Shown: positions 47,467 through 56,608, counted from the stretch's first letter. The stretch: 64,000 nucleotides of DNA from Geobacillus thermodenitrificans subsp. thermodenitrificans DSM 465 (GCF_000496575.1 NZ_AYKT01000002.1:62001-126000), one strand, 5' to 3'. Notes: a model not told the origin generated them from the letters alone. Numbers and translations: made by a program.

Positions 47467-48678
47467 ATGGAAATGAAGTATGACCGCATTTTAATCCGTT
47501 ATGGGGAAATGACGACAAAAGGAAAAAACCGCAATATTTTTGTTCGACGGCTAAAAAACAACATCGCCCGCAAACTGCAGGCGTTTCCTCGGATCAAAAT
47601 TGAATATATGCGTGACCGAATGTACATTTTATTAAACGGTGAGCCGCATGAACCGATTATCGACAAGCTGAAAACGGTGTTTGGCATCCACTCGTTCAGC
47701 TTGGCGATGAAGTGCGAAAACGATTTAGCGGCTATTAAAGAGACGGCGCTCGCTGCTGTCCGGCAGCTTCCATACAAAGGAAAAACGTTTAAAGTGAGCG
47801 CCCGCCGCGTCGATAAACAGTTTCCGTACCGAAGTGATGAGCTTAATCATGAAGTTGGGGCACATATTTTGCGGCAGACGGAAGACTTAACGGTCAATGT
47901 GCGCCAACCGGATATTGATGTGCGCATCGAAGTACGCCAAGACGGAACCTATGTTACGTGCCATGACATTTTCGGCGCTGGCGGCTTGCCGGTGGGGACG
48001 AGCGGCAAGGCGATGCTCATGCTCTCAGGCGGCATCGACAGCCCGGTCGCCGGGTATTTGGCGATGAAGCGCGGTCTCGAAATCGAAGCCGTTCACTTTT
48101 TCAGTCCGCCGTTTACAAGCGAGCGGGCAAAGCAAAAAGTGATCGATTTGGTGCGGAAACTGACCGCGTACGGTGGAAAAATCAAGTTGCATATCGTACC
48201 GTTTACCGAAGTGCAGCAAGCCATTTATCAAGGGGTTCCAAACGAATATTCGCTGATTTCCACTCGGAGGGCAATGCTAAAAATTACAGACGCCTTGCGC
48301 CGCCGCCAGCGGGGGTTGGCGATCGTCACTGGTGAAAGCCTCGGCCAAGTTGCGAGTCAAACGCTTGAAAGCATGTACGTGATTAACGAAGTGACCAACA
48401 CACCGGTTTTGCGCCCGCTCATTTCGATGGATAAAATGGAAATCATCGAGATTGCTAAGCAAATCGACACCCATGATATTTCCATTCTTCCATATGAAGA
48501 CTGTTGCACCATTTTTACGCCGCGGGCGCCAAAAACAAAGCCGAAAAAAGAGAAAGTGCTTCAGCACGAGAGCCAGCTTGATCTCGCTCCGCTTCTTGAA
48601 AAAGCGATCAATGAGACGGAAACCATCGTGATTGATGAAGAAGCTGGACAGGCTGACGAGTTCACTGCGCTGTTTTAA
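47467..48678 (+). CDS. thiI: tRNA 4-thiouridine synthase ThiI
   Basis: 403 residues: N-terminal ferredoxin-like and THUMP domains (residues about 60-165), then a PP-loop AANH domain with SGGIDSPVAGYLAMKRG near 186. There is no C-terminal rhodanese domain, normal for Bacillus, so sulfur comes straight from the partner desulfurase. It makes s4U8 in tRNA; a role in thiamine synthesis is not expected for the short form. It starts one base after the nifZ stop, so the two are coupled. Confidence 0.95.
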   Translation: MEMKYDRILIRYGEMTTKGKNRNIFVRRLKNNIARKLQAFPRIKIEYMRDRMYILLNGEPHEPIIDKLKTVFGIHSFSLAMKCENDLAAIKETALAAVRQLPYKGKTFKVSARRVDKQFPYRSDELNHEVGAHILRQTEDLTVNVRQPDIDVRIEVRQDGTYVTCHDIFGAGGLPVGTSGKAMLMLSGGIDSPVAGYLAMKRGLEIEAVHFFSPPFTSERAKQKVIDLVRKLTAYGGKIKLHIVPFTEVQQAIYQGVPNEYSLISTRRAMLKITDALRRRQRGLAIVTGESLGQVASQTLESMYVINEVTNTPVLRPLISMDKMEIIEIAKQIDTHDISILPYEDCCTIFTPRAPKTKPKKEKVLQHESQLDLAPLLEKAINETETIVIDEEAGQADEFTALF

Positions 48679-48705
48679 ATCTCAAAATTTACCAAACATG
48701 TTGTT

Positions 48706-48735
48706 GCATATTGCTGTCTGTTTTCACACATTCTA
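48706..48735 (+). promoter_or_regulatory. Sigma-G-type forespore promoter of sspA
   Basis: GCATA at 48706-48710, 18-base spacer, CATTCTA at 48729-48735, a good fit to the sigma-G consensus (GHATR, 18 bases, CATNHTA). Confidence 0.75.
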
Positions 48736-48759
48736 TACGTACAAAGGAGGTGAAAACAG

Positions 48760-48966
48760 ATGGCACGCAACAACAACAGCAATCAATTGCTTGTTCCGGG
48801 CGCACAACAAGCGCTTGAGCAAATGAAATATGAAATCGCCCAAGAATTCGGCGTCAACTTAGGCGCTGACACGACATCGCGCGCTAACGGTTCGGTCGGC
48901 GGCGAGATTACGAAACGTCTTGTCGCTATGGCGCAACAACAATTGGGCGGTGCACGTCAATTCTAA
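48760..48966 (+). CDS. sspA: Alpha/beta-type small acid-soluble spore protein
   Basis: 68 residues, the normal size. Contains the germination-protease cut site region YEIAQEFG and the two DNA-binding blocks [25 protein letters not shown] and MAQQQLGG. It coats spore DNA and protects it from UV and heat. AAAGGAGGTGAAAACAG precedes ATG 48760, and the promoter is of sigma-G type. It is direct evidence for a spore-former. Confidence 0.96.
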   Translation: MARNNNSNQLLVPGAQQALEQMKYEIAQEFGVNLGADTTSRANGSVGGEITKRLVAMAQQQLGGARQF

Positions 48967-48986
48967 TTTTATAATGATGGCTTACG

Positions 48987-49012
48987 CGGCGGGGAGCTCC
49001 CCGCCGTTTGTT
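48987..49012 (+). terminator. Terminator after sspA
   Basis: Perfect 20-base GC palindrome with arms CGGCGGGGAG / CTCCCCGCCG, then TTTGTT. Confidence 0.85.
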
Positions 49013-49032
49013 ATGACAAAAGTATTCAAAAT

Positions 49033-49055
49033 ATAATAATTATTTTGTATAATAA
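49033..49055 (+). promoter_or_regulatory. Candidate promoter of mbcS
   Basis: TTCAAA, 17-base A/T-rich spacer, TATAAT at about 49050-49055. Other TATAAT-like words nearby make the choice uncertain. Confidence 0.4.
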
Positions 49056-49101
49056 AAGGTGTCGGAGACGGCAAAATGAACAGAAGAGGGGGAGAGGAAC
49101 G

Positions 49102-50697
49102 ATGAAGCGGGAAGAACTGATCGCTCCTGAGCGCTACAATTTAACGTCCGAAATGGAACGGCATGCGGCAGCACATCCGGAGCGAATTGCTTTAAAATGG
49201 GAGAATGAGCGCGGCGAAACGAAAGAGATTACATACGGTCGCCTCATGGCGCGCGCTAACCAAATTGGAAACGCTTTCTTATCGCGCGGGCTGGAAAAAG
49301 GGGATAAAGTGCTTGTCATGGTTCCGCGGCTGATTGAAGCGTATGAAGTATATTTAGGGGCGCTCAAAGCCGGGCTTGTCGTCATCCCAAGCTCGGAGAT
49401 GCTGCGGACCAAAGACTTGGAATACCGATTGTCCCATGGAGAAGTGAAGGCAATCGTCGCCTATGAACCGTATCTCGACGAATTCGTTCCGATCGATGGC
49501 GTGGACAAGCTGTTGAAATTTTCGATCGGTGAACACGAGCATGACGGTTGGGTTCGGTTGGACGCGGCGATGGCGGCGGAAAGCGAAACACTCGCAGCGG
49601 CCGACACATCGCGCGACGATATGGCGTTTTTATCTTACACATCTGGAACGACCGGCAATCCGAAAGGGGTCGTCCATTGCCACGGCTGGGCGTACGCTCA
49701 TTTGCGCACGGCGGCGAAAAACTGGCTGTGCATTGAAGAGACGGATCTCGTTTGGGCGACCGCTGGACCGGGGTGGCAAAAATGGATTTGGAGCCCATTT
49801 TTATCGGTGCTCGGTTCGGGAGCGACCGGGTTTGTCTATTACGGCCGCTTTGAGCCGGAAAAATATTTGCAGCTGTTAGAAAAATATCAAGTCAACGTGC
49901 TTTGCTGCACACCGACCGAGTACCGTCTGATGGCGAAAGTGCCGGATATCGGCCGCTACGACTTATCGCATTTGCACAGCGCCGTGTCGGCTGGCGAGCC
50001 GCTCAACCGTGAAGTGATCGACACGTTTGCCAAACATTTTGGCATCCAAGTGCGCGACGGTTATGGACAGACGGAAAATACATTGCTTGTCGGTGTCATG
50101 AAGGGGATGGACATCAAACCGGGATCGATGGGGAAACCGACGCCGGGCAACCGTGTCGAAATTATCGACGAAAACGGCGAACCGTGCCCAGTCGGCGTTG
50201 TGGGAGATATCGCTGTTCATGTAGAAACGCCAGCCTTATTTAAATATTACTATAAAGATCCGGAACGGACGGCGATGCAGTTCCGCGGTGACTATTACAT
50301 TACCGGCGATAAGGCGAGAAAAGACGAAGACGGTTATTTCTGGTTTGAAGGCCGCGGCGATGATATCATCATCAGCTCCGGTTATACGATCGGCCCGTTT
50401 GAAGTGGAAGATGCGCTCGTCAAGCATCCGGCGGTAAAAGAATGCGCGGTTGTCGCCAGCCCGGATGAAGTGCGCGGTCATGTCGTCAAAGCGTTCGTCG
50501 TGCTCCGTGATGGAGTCGATCCAAACGATCCATCGCTCATTCCGGCGCTGCAGGAACATGTCAAACAATTGACCGCTCCATACAAATATCCGCGCAAAAT
50601 TGAGTTCGTCGATGACTTGCCGAAAACCGTGTCGGGAAAAATCCGCCGCGTCGAGCTTCGCGAGCGGGAAGCGCGCCTTGCAGGCCGCTCTTCTTAA
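49102..50697 (+). CDS. mbcS: Branched/medium-chain acyl-CoA synthetase MbcS
   Basis: 531-residue AMP-forming ligase. Adenylation motif YTSGTTGNPKGVVHCHG, the A5 region DGYGQTEN, DEDGYFWFEGRGDDII and the lid Lys in KTVSGKIRR are intact. Placed as the B. subtilis ytcI (mbcS) equivalent by gene order, where the enzyme activates isobutyrate and 2-methylbutyrate as primers for branched-chain fatty acids. Specificity here is inferred. ATG 49102 follows AGGGGGAGAGG; a short upstream extension to 49045 is unlikely. Confidence 0.88.
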   Translation: MKREELIAPERYNLTSEMERHAAAHPERIALKWENERGETKEITYGRLMARANQIGNAFLSRGLEKGDKVLVMVPRLIEAYEVYLGALKAGLVVIPSSEMLRTKDLEYRLSHGEVKAIVAYEPYLDEFVPIDGVDKLLKFSIGEHEHDGWVRLDAAMAAESETLAAADTSRDDMAFLSYTSGTTGNPKGVVHCHGWAYAHLRTAAKNWLCIEETDLVWATAGPGWQKWIWSPFLSVLGSGATGFVYYGRFEPEKYLQLLEKYQVNVLCCTPTEYRLMAKVPDIGRYDLSHLHSAVSAGEPLNREVIDTFAKHFGIQVRDGYGQTENTLLVGVMKGMDIKPGSMGKPTPGNRVEIIDENGEPCPVGVVGDIAVHVETPALFKYYYKDPERTAMQFRGDYYITGDKARKDEDGYFWFEGRGDDIIISSGYTIGPFEVEDALVKHPAVKECAVVASPDEVRGHVVKAFVVLRDGVDPNDPSLIPALQEHVKQLTAPYKYPRKIEFVDDLPKTVSGKIRRVELREREARLAGRSS

Positions 50698-50809
50698 ACA
50701 CCGTGAGAAGGCGTGTGAAACACGAGCTTAACGAAAAGACGTCAGAACTGCCTGTCTTCCTAAAGGATGAAGGGGAAGCAGGGCGTCTTGAAGCCATCCG
50801 CCAAATGAA

Positions 50810-50847
50810 AGAGAGGGTGTCCCGAAAGCAACGGGGACACCCTCTCT
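50810..50847 (+). terminator. Terminator downstream of mbcS
   Basis: Perfect 14-bp stem AGAGAGGGTGTCCC / GGGACACCCTCTCT, ten-base loop. The T tail is weak, and it may also serve the convergent NAD kinase gene. Confidence 0.75.
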
Positions 50848-50900
50848 CTATTTGCACCGAACACTTCCACAGATCTGATATCGGAGACCTTTCCCGCGGT

Positions 50901-51704
50901 TTATAAAAAGACGCGCTTCACTTTATCCCAGAACGAATTGTCTTTCAGCCGTACGGTTTTGATGACCCGATCGCTCAGGCGGATGTCGATTTGTTCGATA
51001 TGTTGGATGCTAAGCGCCTCGTTGTCGAGGCCGATGATCGGAAAATGGCTCGTTTCTTCCGACATTTTCAGCGTCAGTTTCCGCTCGCCGCTTAAAATGA
51101 ACGGCGAACCGAGCGTCCGGTAGCGGTTACTGTTGAGCGAAGCGAGCTCGCTCACTTGGAAACACGGCAAGAGCGGATCAACCACTGCTCCGTGCACCGA
51201 CTTATTGTAGCCGGTGCTGCCGGTTGGGGTCGAGACAATAATGCCATCGCCGCGGAAGGTTTCAAAATGCAAGTCGTCAATAAAGACATCGATGGCCATC
51301 GTTTTAATGATTTGCGAACGAATGGAACATTCGTTTAGGCAGAAAAAGGAGGCGGTGCCATCGATCGTCACTTCGATGATTGGGTAACGCCGTACTTCTA
51401 ATTTCCAGTTTCTCGCCGCTTCAACGATATAATCGATATGATCAATTTGGAAATCACAATAAAATCCGCGTGTCGGTAACGTTGACACACCGACGTATAA
51501 ACGGTCGGGGTGAAACCCGGTTTGCCGGACCGCCTGCAAAAACGCTCCATCATCGCCGATGCTGACGATAATATTCGCTTCTTGAGCGTCGTCGACCACG
51601 ACAAACGGCCCGCGTTCCGCCCGTTCAATGAGCGGCTTTACCCGTTCGACCAACTCGTCATCCCGCTTATAAAAAAAATAAAGGCGATTACGTTCCATGT
51701 CCAT
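50901..51704 (-). CDS. nadF2: NAD kinase (second isoform, NadF2/PpnK2)
   Basis: 267-residue NAD kinase that phosphorylates NAD to NADP. The GGD-type loop reads GDDGAFLQAV near residue 50, NE/D motif FCLNECSIRS and the signature TPTGSTGYNKSVHGA are present. B. subtilis ytdI equivalent. AGGAGG lies eight bases before ATG 51704. Many Bacilli carry two NAD kinases; the other is not in this window. Confidence 0.92.
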   Translation of the reverse strand: MDMERNRLYFFYKRDDELVERVKPLIERAERGPFVVVDDAQEANIIVSIGDDGAFLQAVRQTGFHPDRLYVGVSTLPTRGFYCDFQIDHIDYIVEAARNWKLEVRRYPIIEVTIDGTASFFCLNECSIRSQIIKTMAIDVFIDDLHFETFRGDGIIVSTPTGSTGYNKSVHGAVVDPLLPCFQVSELASLNSNRYRTLGSPFILSGERKLTLKMSEETSHFPIIGLDNEALSIQHIEQIDIRLSDRVIKTVRLKDNSFWDKVKRVFL

Positions 51705-51812
51705 CTTTGCGCCCTCCTATTGGCATCATGCTTAAACCGATGTACAATGAATATTGTACCACGTTTTCCATGATTATAAAAATATGGACAGTCCATGCAA
51801 AGGGGGAAGAAA

Positions 51813-52820
51813 ATGAATCGAAAACGGTGGACGGCATTGGCGATTGCTGCCGCGTTATTTATTATTTCTGTGCTTGTTAATGCCGTTGGTATCTTGCTGT
51901 CTGATAAGTCCGAAACATGGTCGAAAAATTGGTTGTCGCTTATGGAAGATTCATTTAGCGAGGAAGTGATCGAAGACGGCGATCCGTTGAAAAAAATCGT
52001 TGTCTTGGAGGTGAACGGTGTCATTGAAGATACGGGCGAAGCGGAAACGTTCTTTTCCTCGTCGTTTTATAATCATCAAGCGTTTTTGAAAATGATTAAA
52101 CAGGTGAAAGAAGATGACAGCGTCAAGGCGATCGTATTGCGCATCAACTCGCCGGGCGGCGGAGTCGTTGAAAGCGCGGAAGTTCATAACCAGCTGTTGA
52201 AATTGAAAAAAGAGACGAAGAAGCCTATTTATGTGTCGATGGGAGCGATGGCAGCCTCCGGTGGCTATTACATCGCCACAGCGGGTGATAAACTTTTTGC
52301 CAGCCCGGAGACGATCACGGGTTCGATCGGCGTCATTATGCAGAGCATCAATTACGAAGGGTTGGCGAAAAAATACGGCGTCGAACTCGTCACGATCAAA
52401 AGCGGCCCATACAAAGACATCATGAATCCAGCGCGCAAAATGACGGATGCGGAGCAGGAGATTTTGCAACGGCTGATCAACCAATCGTATGAGGGGTTTG
52501 TCGATGTCATTGTTGAAGGAAGAAAGTTGTCGGAAGAAGCGGTGCGCAAACTGGCTGATGGCCGCATTTACGACGGCCGCCAAGCGAAAGCGCTCCAGTT
52601 GATTGATGAGTTTGGCTATTTGGATGATACCATTGCAGCACTGAAAAAAGAACATCGGCTTTCCGGTGCTCAAGTCGTGAAATATGTCAGTGATACTCCG
52701 TGGAGTTCATTGTTTGGCGTGATATCGAACAATGCTAAGCCAGAAACGGAAGCGTCCGAGCTCATTCGCTTGTTGTCGCGTCCGTCATCGCCACGGCTTA
52801 TGTATTTATTTAGTGAGTAA
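51813..52820 (+). CDS. sppA: Signal peptide peptidase SppA
   Basis: 335 residues, equal to B. subtilis SppA. N-terminal membrane anchor about 5-27 (WTALAIAAALFIISVLVNAVGILL), then a serine protease domain. Nucleophile Ser is in GAMAASGGYYIA, and general-base Lys in TIKSGPYKDIMNPAR. It digests cleaved signal peptides in the membrane. ATG 51813 follows AAAGGGGGAAG; six extra codons from 51795 would overlap it. Divergent from the NAD kinase gene, co-oriented with yteJ. Confidence 0.94.
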   Translation: MNRKRWTALAIAAALFIISVLVNAVGILLSDKSETWSKNWLSLMEDSFSEEVIEDGDPLKKIVVLEVNGVIEDTGEAETFFSSSFYNHQAFLKMIKQVKEDDSVKAIVLRINSPGGGVVESAEVHNQLLKLKKETKKPIYVSMGAMAASGGYYIATAGDKLFASPETITGSIGVIMQSINYEGLAKKYGVELVTIKSGPYKDIMNPARKMTDAEQEILQRLINQSYEGFVDVIVEGRKLSEEAVRKLADGRIYDGRQAKALQLIDEFGYLDDTIAALKKEHRLSGAQVVKYVSDTPWSSLFGVISNNAKPETEASELIRLLSRPSSPRLMYLFSE

Positions 52821-52833
52821 AGGAAGTGGGAAG

Positions 52834-53304
52834 ATGACTGATACGCAAGCCATGGCGCCGTCTGCAGCCGAAAGCCTGCCGGTGGAAACAGCCCCCCGCT
52901 ACGGCGGGTTTTGGCTTCGCTTTTGGGCATATTTGCTTGACATCATCGTCGTTTCAAGCATCAACCGGCTGATCGTTTGGCCGCTGTTTCGCTTGTTCGA
53001 CTGGCCGTTAGAGAGAGATCATTTGTTTGCGCCGGCTGCGGTGGTGGCGGCGATCATTTTTTACGCTTATTTTGTCTTAATGACGAAAACGTTCGGACAG
53101 ACGCTTGGCAAAATGGTGTTCGGCTTAAAAGTCGTCGATGAGCGGGGCGTGCCGCTTACATGGCTGACGGTGCTGTTCCGCGAAGTGGTTGGCAAGTTTA
53201 TTTCGAAAAAACTGTTGTTCATCGGTTTTTTGTTTGTCGCTTTTTCGGAAAAGAAAAAAGGGATGCATGATCAGTTTGCCGATACGATCGTCATTCGCGA
53301 TTGA
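52834..53304 (+). CDS. yteJ: RDD-family membrane protein YteJ
   Basis: 156 residues with three to four hydrophobic helices. The RDD domain opens with GGFWLRFWAYLLDIIVVSSINRL (Arg then Asp-Asp-like positions in helices), followed by TFGQTLGKMVFGLKVVDERG. Unknown transport or structural function. ATG 52834 is 13 bases after the sppA stop, with AAAGGAAGTGGGAAG before it, so it belongs to the sppA operon. Confidence 0.88.
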   Translation: MTDTQAMAPSAAESLPVETAPRYGGFWLRFWAYLLDIIVVSSINRLIVWPLFRLFDWPLERDHLFAPAAVVAAIIFYAYFVLMTKTFGQTLGKMVFGLKVVDERGVPLTWLTVLFREVVGKFISKKLLFIGFLFVAFSEKKKGMHDQFADTIVIRD

Positions 53305-53343
53305 CGGTCTTTGGTTTGTATCGGCTGATCATCAATGATATCG

Positions 53344-53369
53344 ACCTGCCGCTCCGGCAGGTTTATTTT
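53344..53369 (+). terminator. Terminator after yteJ
   Basis: Perfect 8-bp stem ACCTGCCG / CGGCAGGT, CTC loop, then TTTATTTTTTTT. Confidence 0.88.
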
Positions 53370-53413
53370 TTTTCCATATGGTGACAATGATATGGTGAAA
53401 GGAAGTGCGGACA

Positions 53414-54103
53414 TTGAGAGGAATAATCATAGCTGTCGTGGTGGTTGCTCTTTTTCTCCTTCTTGTCGCATGGATGAAAGTCGCGGTGACGGTTGTCTTC
53501 CGCCATGCTAAAGACGATGATGAGTATAAAATTGTTGTGCGCACGCTATTTGGTCTCATTCGTTACACGATTCGCATTCCGCTCATCAAGCTCGAAACCG
53601 AATCGGAGTCGCCCGGTGTGACGTTTGTCCATAAAGAAGGTGTTGGGGGGACGCGAACGAAAAAGGAGAAGAAAAGCAAATGGACACCGAGAGACATTGC
53701 TCATTTCTTTCGTCAAGTCAAGCAATTTCTCAAGCAAGTCGTCGACTTGCATGAAATTATGAAACAGTTTTACCGTCATGTAACGATTACCAAATGGGAA
53801 TGGAGAACAACGATCGGCACCGGCGATGCAGCGTCAACCGGATTGATCGCCGGGCTTGGTTGGTCGTTGAAATACACCATCATTGGTGTGGTGAGCCGCT
53901 ACACGAAGATGAAAACGGTACCAGTGATTATGATCGTTCCTTCGTATGACCGAGCGGTTTCGGAAACAGCGTTTTTATGTATGTTTCAGTTTCGAATCGG
54001 GCATGCTATGTTAGCAGGATTGCGAGTGGTCAAACATTGGAACGGACGACGCTTGCCGAAACGAAAGCCGCTTGCGGCCAAACAGGCAAATGAAGGCTAT
54101 TAG
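53414..54103 (+). CDS. ytfI: DUF2953 protein YtfI
   Basis: 229-residue protein with an N-terminal membrane helix (about 4-22, GIIIAVVVVALFLLLVAW), a basic middle with KEKKSKWTPRDIAHFFRQVKQFL, then a hydrophobic segment TIGTGDAASTGLIAGLGW. In B. subtilis it neighbours the sporulation gene ytfJ; function unknown. TTG 53414 is the better start, eight bases after AAAGGAAGT; GTG 53405 starts within that site. It ends 11 bases before ytfJ. Confidence 0.82.
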   Translation: MRGIIIAVVVVALFLLLVAWMKVAVTVVFRHAKDDDEYKIVVRTLFGLIRYTIRIPLIKLETESESPGVTFVHKEGVGGTRTKKEKKSKWTPRDIAHFFRQVKQFLKQVVDLHEIMKQFYRHVTITKWEWRTTIGTGDAASTGLIAGLGWSLKYTIIGVVSRYTKMKTVPVIMIVPSYDRAVSETAFLCMFQFRIGHAMLAGLRVVKHWNGRRLPKRKPLAAKQANEGY

Positions 54104-54114
54104 GAGGAATGAGC

Positions 54115-54594
54115 ATGACGAACCATCCAATCCAAGGGTTAATGACAACAGCGATGGAAAACTTAAAACAAATGATTGACGTCAATACGATTATCGGCGA
54201 TCCGGTCGAAACGCCTGATGGCAGCGTTATTTTAACCGTGTCGAAAGTCGGGTTTGGGTTTGCTGCCGGCGGCAGCGAGTTTATGCTCGACGGCCAGCAA
54301 AACGGCCAAGGAGCTCAAGCTGGCGCAAACGGGCAAAGCGGGCAAAACGGACAAGCCCAAGGGAGCGGGCATCCGTTTGGCGGCGGCAGCGGCGGTGGTG
54401 TCTCCATTACCCCGATTGCGTTTCTTGTCGTCAATTCGTCAGGGGTCAAACTTCTCCATTTGGATGAAAGCACGCACTTATACGAGAAACTACTTGATGT
54501 CGCCCCGCAGGCGTTTGAGAAAATTCAAGCGATGTTGAAGAAAAACAAGAAAGACGAGGCATCCTCTGCTTCGGCAAATGACTTTGACATTTAG
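54115..54594 (+). CDS. ytfJ: Sporulation protein YtfJ / GerW family
   Basis: 159 residues. A conserved N terminus (MTNHPIQGLMTTAMENLKQMIDVNTIIGDPVETPDG) and VSKVGFGFAAGGSEF are followed by a low-complexity Gln/Gly/Asn linker at about residues 60-92 and the conserved GGGVSITPIAFLVVNSSGVKLLHL. GerW-type proteins are spore proteins needed for normal germination in some Bacillaceae. AGGAGG lies seven bases before ATG 54115. Probably co-transcribed with ytfI. Confidence 0.9.
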   Translation: MTNHPIQGLMTTAMENLKQMIDVNTIIGDPVETPDGSVILTVSKVGFGFAAGGSEFMLDGQQNGQGAQAGANGQSGQNGQAQGSGHPFGGGSGGGVSITPIAFLVVNSSGVKLLHLDESTHLYEKLLDVAPQAFEKIQAMLKKNKKDEASSASANDFDI

Positions 54595-54598
54595 CTGG

Positions 54599-54629
54599 GC
54601 GCTGGACACGTTTTTGTCCGGCGCTTTTT
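54599..54629 (+). terminator. Terminator after ytfJ
   Basis: Ten-base arms GCGCTGGACA / TGTCCGGCGC (one G-T style mismatch), short loop, five Ts. Confidence 0.88.
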
Positions 54630-54734
54630 CTAAGTTGTGGAAACCGAAAACAACAGTCTCTGTTGTTTCATCAGATGCTACAAACTATTTTTTGAATGTT
54701 CATTCAAATTAACTTTCTAGCGAAGGCAAAACGA

Positions 54735-54763
54735 TTGCAAAAATCTTTTCCGTGTTCTAATAT
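54735..54763 (+). promoter_or_regulatory. Sigma-A promoter of tpx
   Basis: TTGCAA at 54735-54740, 17-base spacer, TAATAT at 54758-54763. Confidence 0.7.
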
Positions 54764-54801
54764 GGAAATAGTACATATTTTTTCTTAAGGGGAGAGAAAT
54801 G

Positions 54802-55302
54802 ATGGCTAATGTGACGTTTAAAGGAAATCCGGTCACGCTCGTCGGAAACGAAGTGAACGTCGGTGACAAGGCGCCGGATTTTACGGTGCTTGACCAAAAC
54901 TTGCAAGAAGTAACGCTCGCCGATACGAAAGGACACGTCCGCTTAATCAGCGTCGTTCCGTCGCTTGACACTGGGGTTTGTGATGCGCAGACGCGCCGAT
55001 TTAACGAAGAAGCGGCGAAGCTTGACAATGTGAAAGTGTTAACCATCAGCGTCGATTTGCCGTTTGCACAAAAACGGTGGTGCGGCGCTGCCGGCATTGA
55101 CAACGTCCAAGTATTGTCCGACCATCGCGACGTTTCGTTCGGACAAGCGTACGGCGTCTTGATCAAAGAACTGCGCTTGCTCGCCCGCGCGGTGTTTGTC
55201 ATCGACAGCAATGATACGGTGACGTACGTAGAATACGTGCCGGAAGTGACGAACCATCCGAACTACGAAGCCGCGATTGAAGCAGCAAAAGCAGCGAAAT
55301 AA
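54802..55302 (+). CDS. tpx: Thiol peroxidase Tpx
   Basis: 166-residue atypical 2-Cys peroxiredoxin. Peroxidatic Cys60 in SLDTGVC and resolving Cys94 in KRWCGAAG are at the family's positions, and the VVPSLDT and [11 protein letters not shown] blocks are intact. It reduces peroxides using thioredoxin in the cytoplasm. Two ATGs stand together (54799, 54802); GGGGAG gives better spacing to the second. Confidence 0.95.
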   Translation: MANVTFKGNPVTLVGNEVNVGDKAPDFTVLDQNLQEVTLADTKGHVRLISVVPSLDTGVCDAQTRRFNEEAAKLDNVKVLTISVDLPFAQKRWCGAAGIDNVQVLSDHRDVSFGQAYGVLIKELRLLARAVFVIDSNDTVTYVEYVPEVTNHPNYEAAIEAAKAAK

Positions 55303-55307
55303 TGGAA

Positions 55308-55334
55308 AAAGGCCCCGATCCGTTCGGGGTCTTT
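55308..55334 (+). terminator. Terminator after tpx
   Basis: AAGGCCCCG / CGGGGTCTT stem with one mismatch, seven-base loop, then TTTTCTTT. Confidence 0.8.
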
Positions 55335-55422
55335 TCTTTCCTGCCGACGCTTTTCTTGCCGCACAGGGGGAATCCGGCGTACAATAGCAAAAGGAAATGG
55401 CCAGAAAGGTGGGATATACGGA

Positions 55423-56412
55423 ATGATGACGCCAGTTGAGCGGCTGTTCACTGTATTGGATGAAACAGCTCATATTTTGCAGGAAGAATTGCAATGCACG
55501 TATTTAGAAGCGGTCGCCGAAACAGGAGAAAATTTGTTTCACGGCGACGTGTTGCAAGACGAAGTGAGTGAATTAAATGCTAAACGGTTGAAAAAACAAT
55601 ATCGCGAACTCATGCTCGACCGGTTTCAAAATGAGGAAATCCGCAAGGCGTTCCAGCTCGCCGTCTTAAAAGGGATGCGCCAACATATCCAGCCGCACCA
55701 CCAAATGACCCCGGATGCGGTCAGTTTATTTTTGGCGTATTTAGTCCGTCGGTTTACACGCCCGCATTTGGCGCTTACCATCCTTGACCCGGCCGTTGGC
55801 ACGGCGAATTTATTGACGGCGGTGCTCAACGGTCTTAGTGGCAAACAGGTGAAAAGTTATGGCGTCGATGTGGACGACTTGCTCGTCAAACTCGCGTATG
55901 TCAACGCGAACTTGCAAAAACACTCGCTGCAGCTGTTTAACCAAGACAGCTTACGCCCTCTTTTTGTCGAACCGGCCGACGTCATCGTCTGTGATTTGCC
56001 GGTCGGCTATTACCCGGATGATGACAATGCGTCTCGTTTTGCTCTAAAAGCGGAAGAAGGGCAGTCATACGCGCACCATTTGTTGATTGAACAAAGCTTG
56101 CGGTACACAAAAGACGGCGGTTATTTGTTTTTCCTTATTCCTAATACGTTATTTTCGAGCCCGCAAGCAGAACAGCTGAACCAGTTTCTAAAAGAGACGG
56201 CCATCGTCCAAGGCGTGCTGCAGTTGCCGTTGTCGATGTTTAAACATGAACAAGCAGCGAAAAGTGTATTTATTTTGCAAAAGAAAGGACCGATGGCCAA
56301 GCCGCCAAAAAACGTGCTGCTTGCCGAGCTGCCGCGCTTTTCGAACAAGACGGCGATGCAGGCAATGATGGAAAAAATCGAGGCGTGGATCGCCAACGAG
56401 AAGGGAAGTTGA
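55423..56412 (+). CDS. ytxK: Class I SAM-dependent methyltransferase YtxK
   Basis: 329 residues, related to the N6-adenine DNA methylase fold (HsdM-like). SAM motif LDPAVGTANLL near residue 119; the catalytic motif IV reads DLPVGYYPDDD instead of NPPY, a YtxK feature that makes DNA adenine methylation doubtful. N-terminal helical region (about 1-90) precedes the catalytic domain. There is no adjacent restriction gene, and it lies in its core position before ackA. Substrate unknown. Confidence 0.87.
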   Translation: MMTPVERLFTVLDETAHILQEELQCTYLEAVAETGENLFHGDVLQDEVSELNAKRLKKQYRELMLDRFQNEEIRKAFQLAVLKGMRQHIQPHHQMTPDAVSLFLAYLVRRFTRPHLALTILDPAVGTANLLTAVLNGLSGKQVKSYGVDVDDLLVKLAYVNANLQKHSLQLFNQDSLRPLFVEPADVIVCDLPVGYYPDDDNASRFALKAEEGQSYAHHLLIEQSLRYTKDGGYLFFLIPNTLFSSPQAEQLNQFLKETAIVQGVLQLPLSMFKHEQAAKSVFILQKKGPMAKPPKNVLLAELPRFSNKTAMQAMMEKIEAWIANEKGS

Positions 56413-56440
56413 CGGCCTCCAAAAAGGGAGGCCGTTTTCA
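56412..56440 (+). terminator. Terminator after ytxK
   Basis: ACGGCCTCC / GGAGGCCGT perfect 9-bp stem, six-base loop, four Ts. It starts at the stop codon. Confidence 0.88.
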
Positions 56441-56465
56441 TTTTTCGCAACATAAAAACTTTTTG

Positions 56466-56480
56466 TTGCAACCGATTACT
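56466..56480 (+). promoter_or_regulatory. cre site upstream of ackA
   Basis: TTGCAACCGATTACT matches the CcpA consensus WTGNAANCGNWNNCW at every position. It is upstream of the -35, the arrangement by which CcpA activates ackA in B. subtilis. Confidence 0.75.
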
Positions 56481-56494
56481 GAAGGGGGAAGCGC

Positions 56495-56523
56495 TTGAAA
56501 GAAAAACAAGGGGGGCATACAAT
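56495..56523 (+). promoter_or_regulatory. Sigma-A promoter of ackA
   Basis: TTGAAA at 56495-56500, 17-base spacer, TACAAT at 56518-56523. The cre centre is about 57 bases before the predicted start point. Confidence 0.75.
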
Positions 56524-56608
56524 GAAAAAGGCATAGTGAAATAGCGCCCAAGCGCGCACACTAAAGATAGGTGCGATCGGATTTCGTAAAAAGGAGCTGT
56601 TTGGATAT

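Noticed and set aside
50703-50906. 67-codon frame after mbcS
   Set aside because: It spans the terminator stem at 50810-50847 and overlaps the end of the NAD kinase gene; composition looks random.
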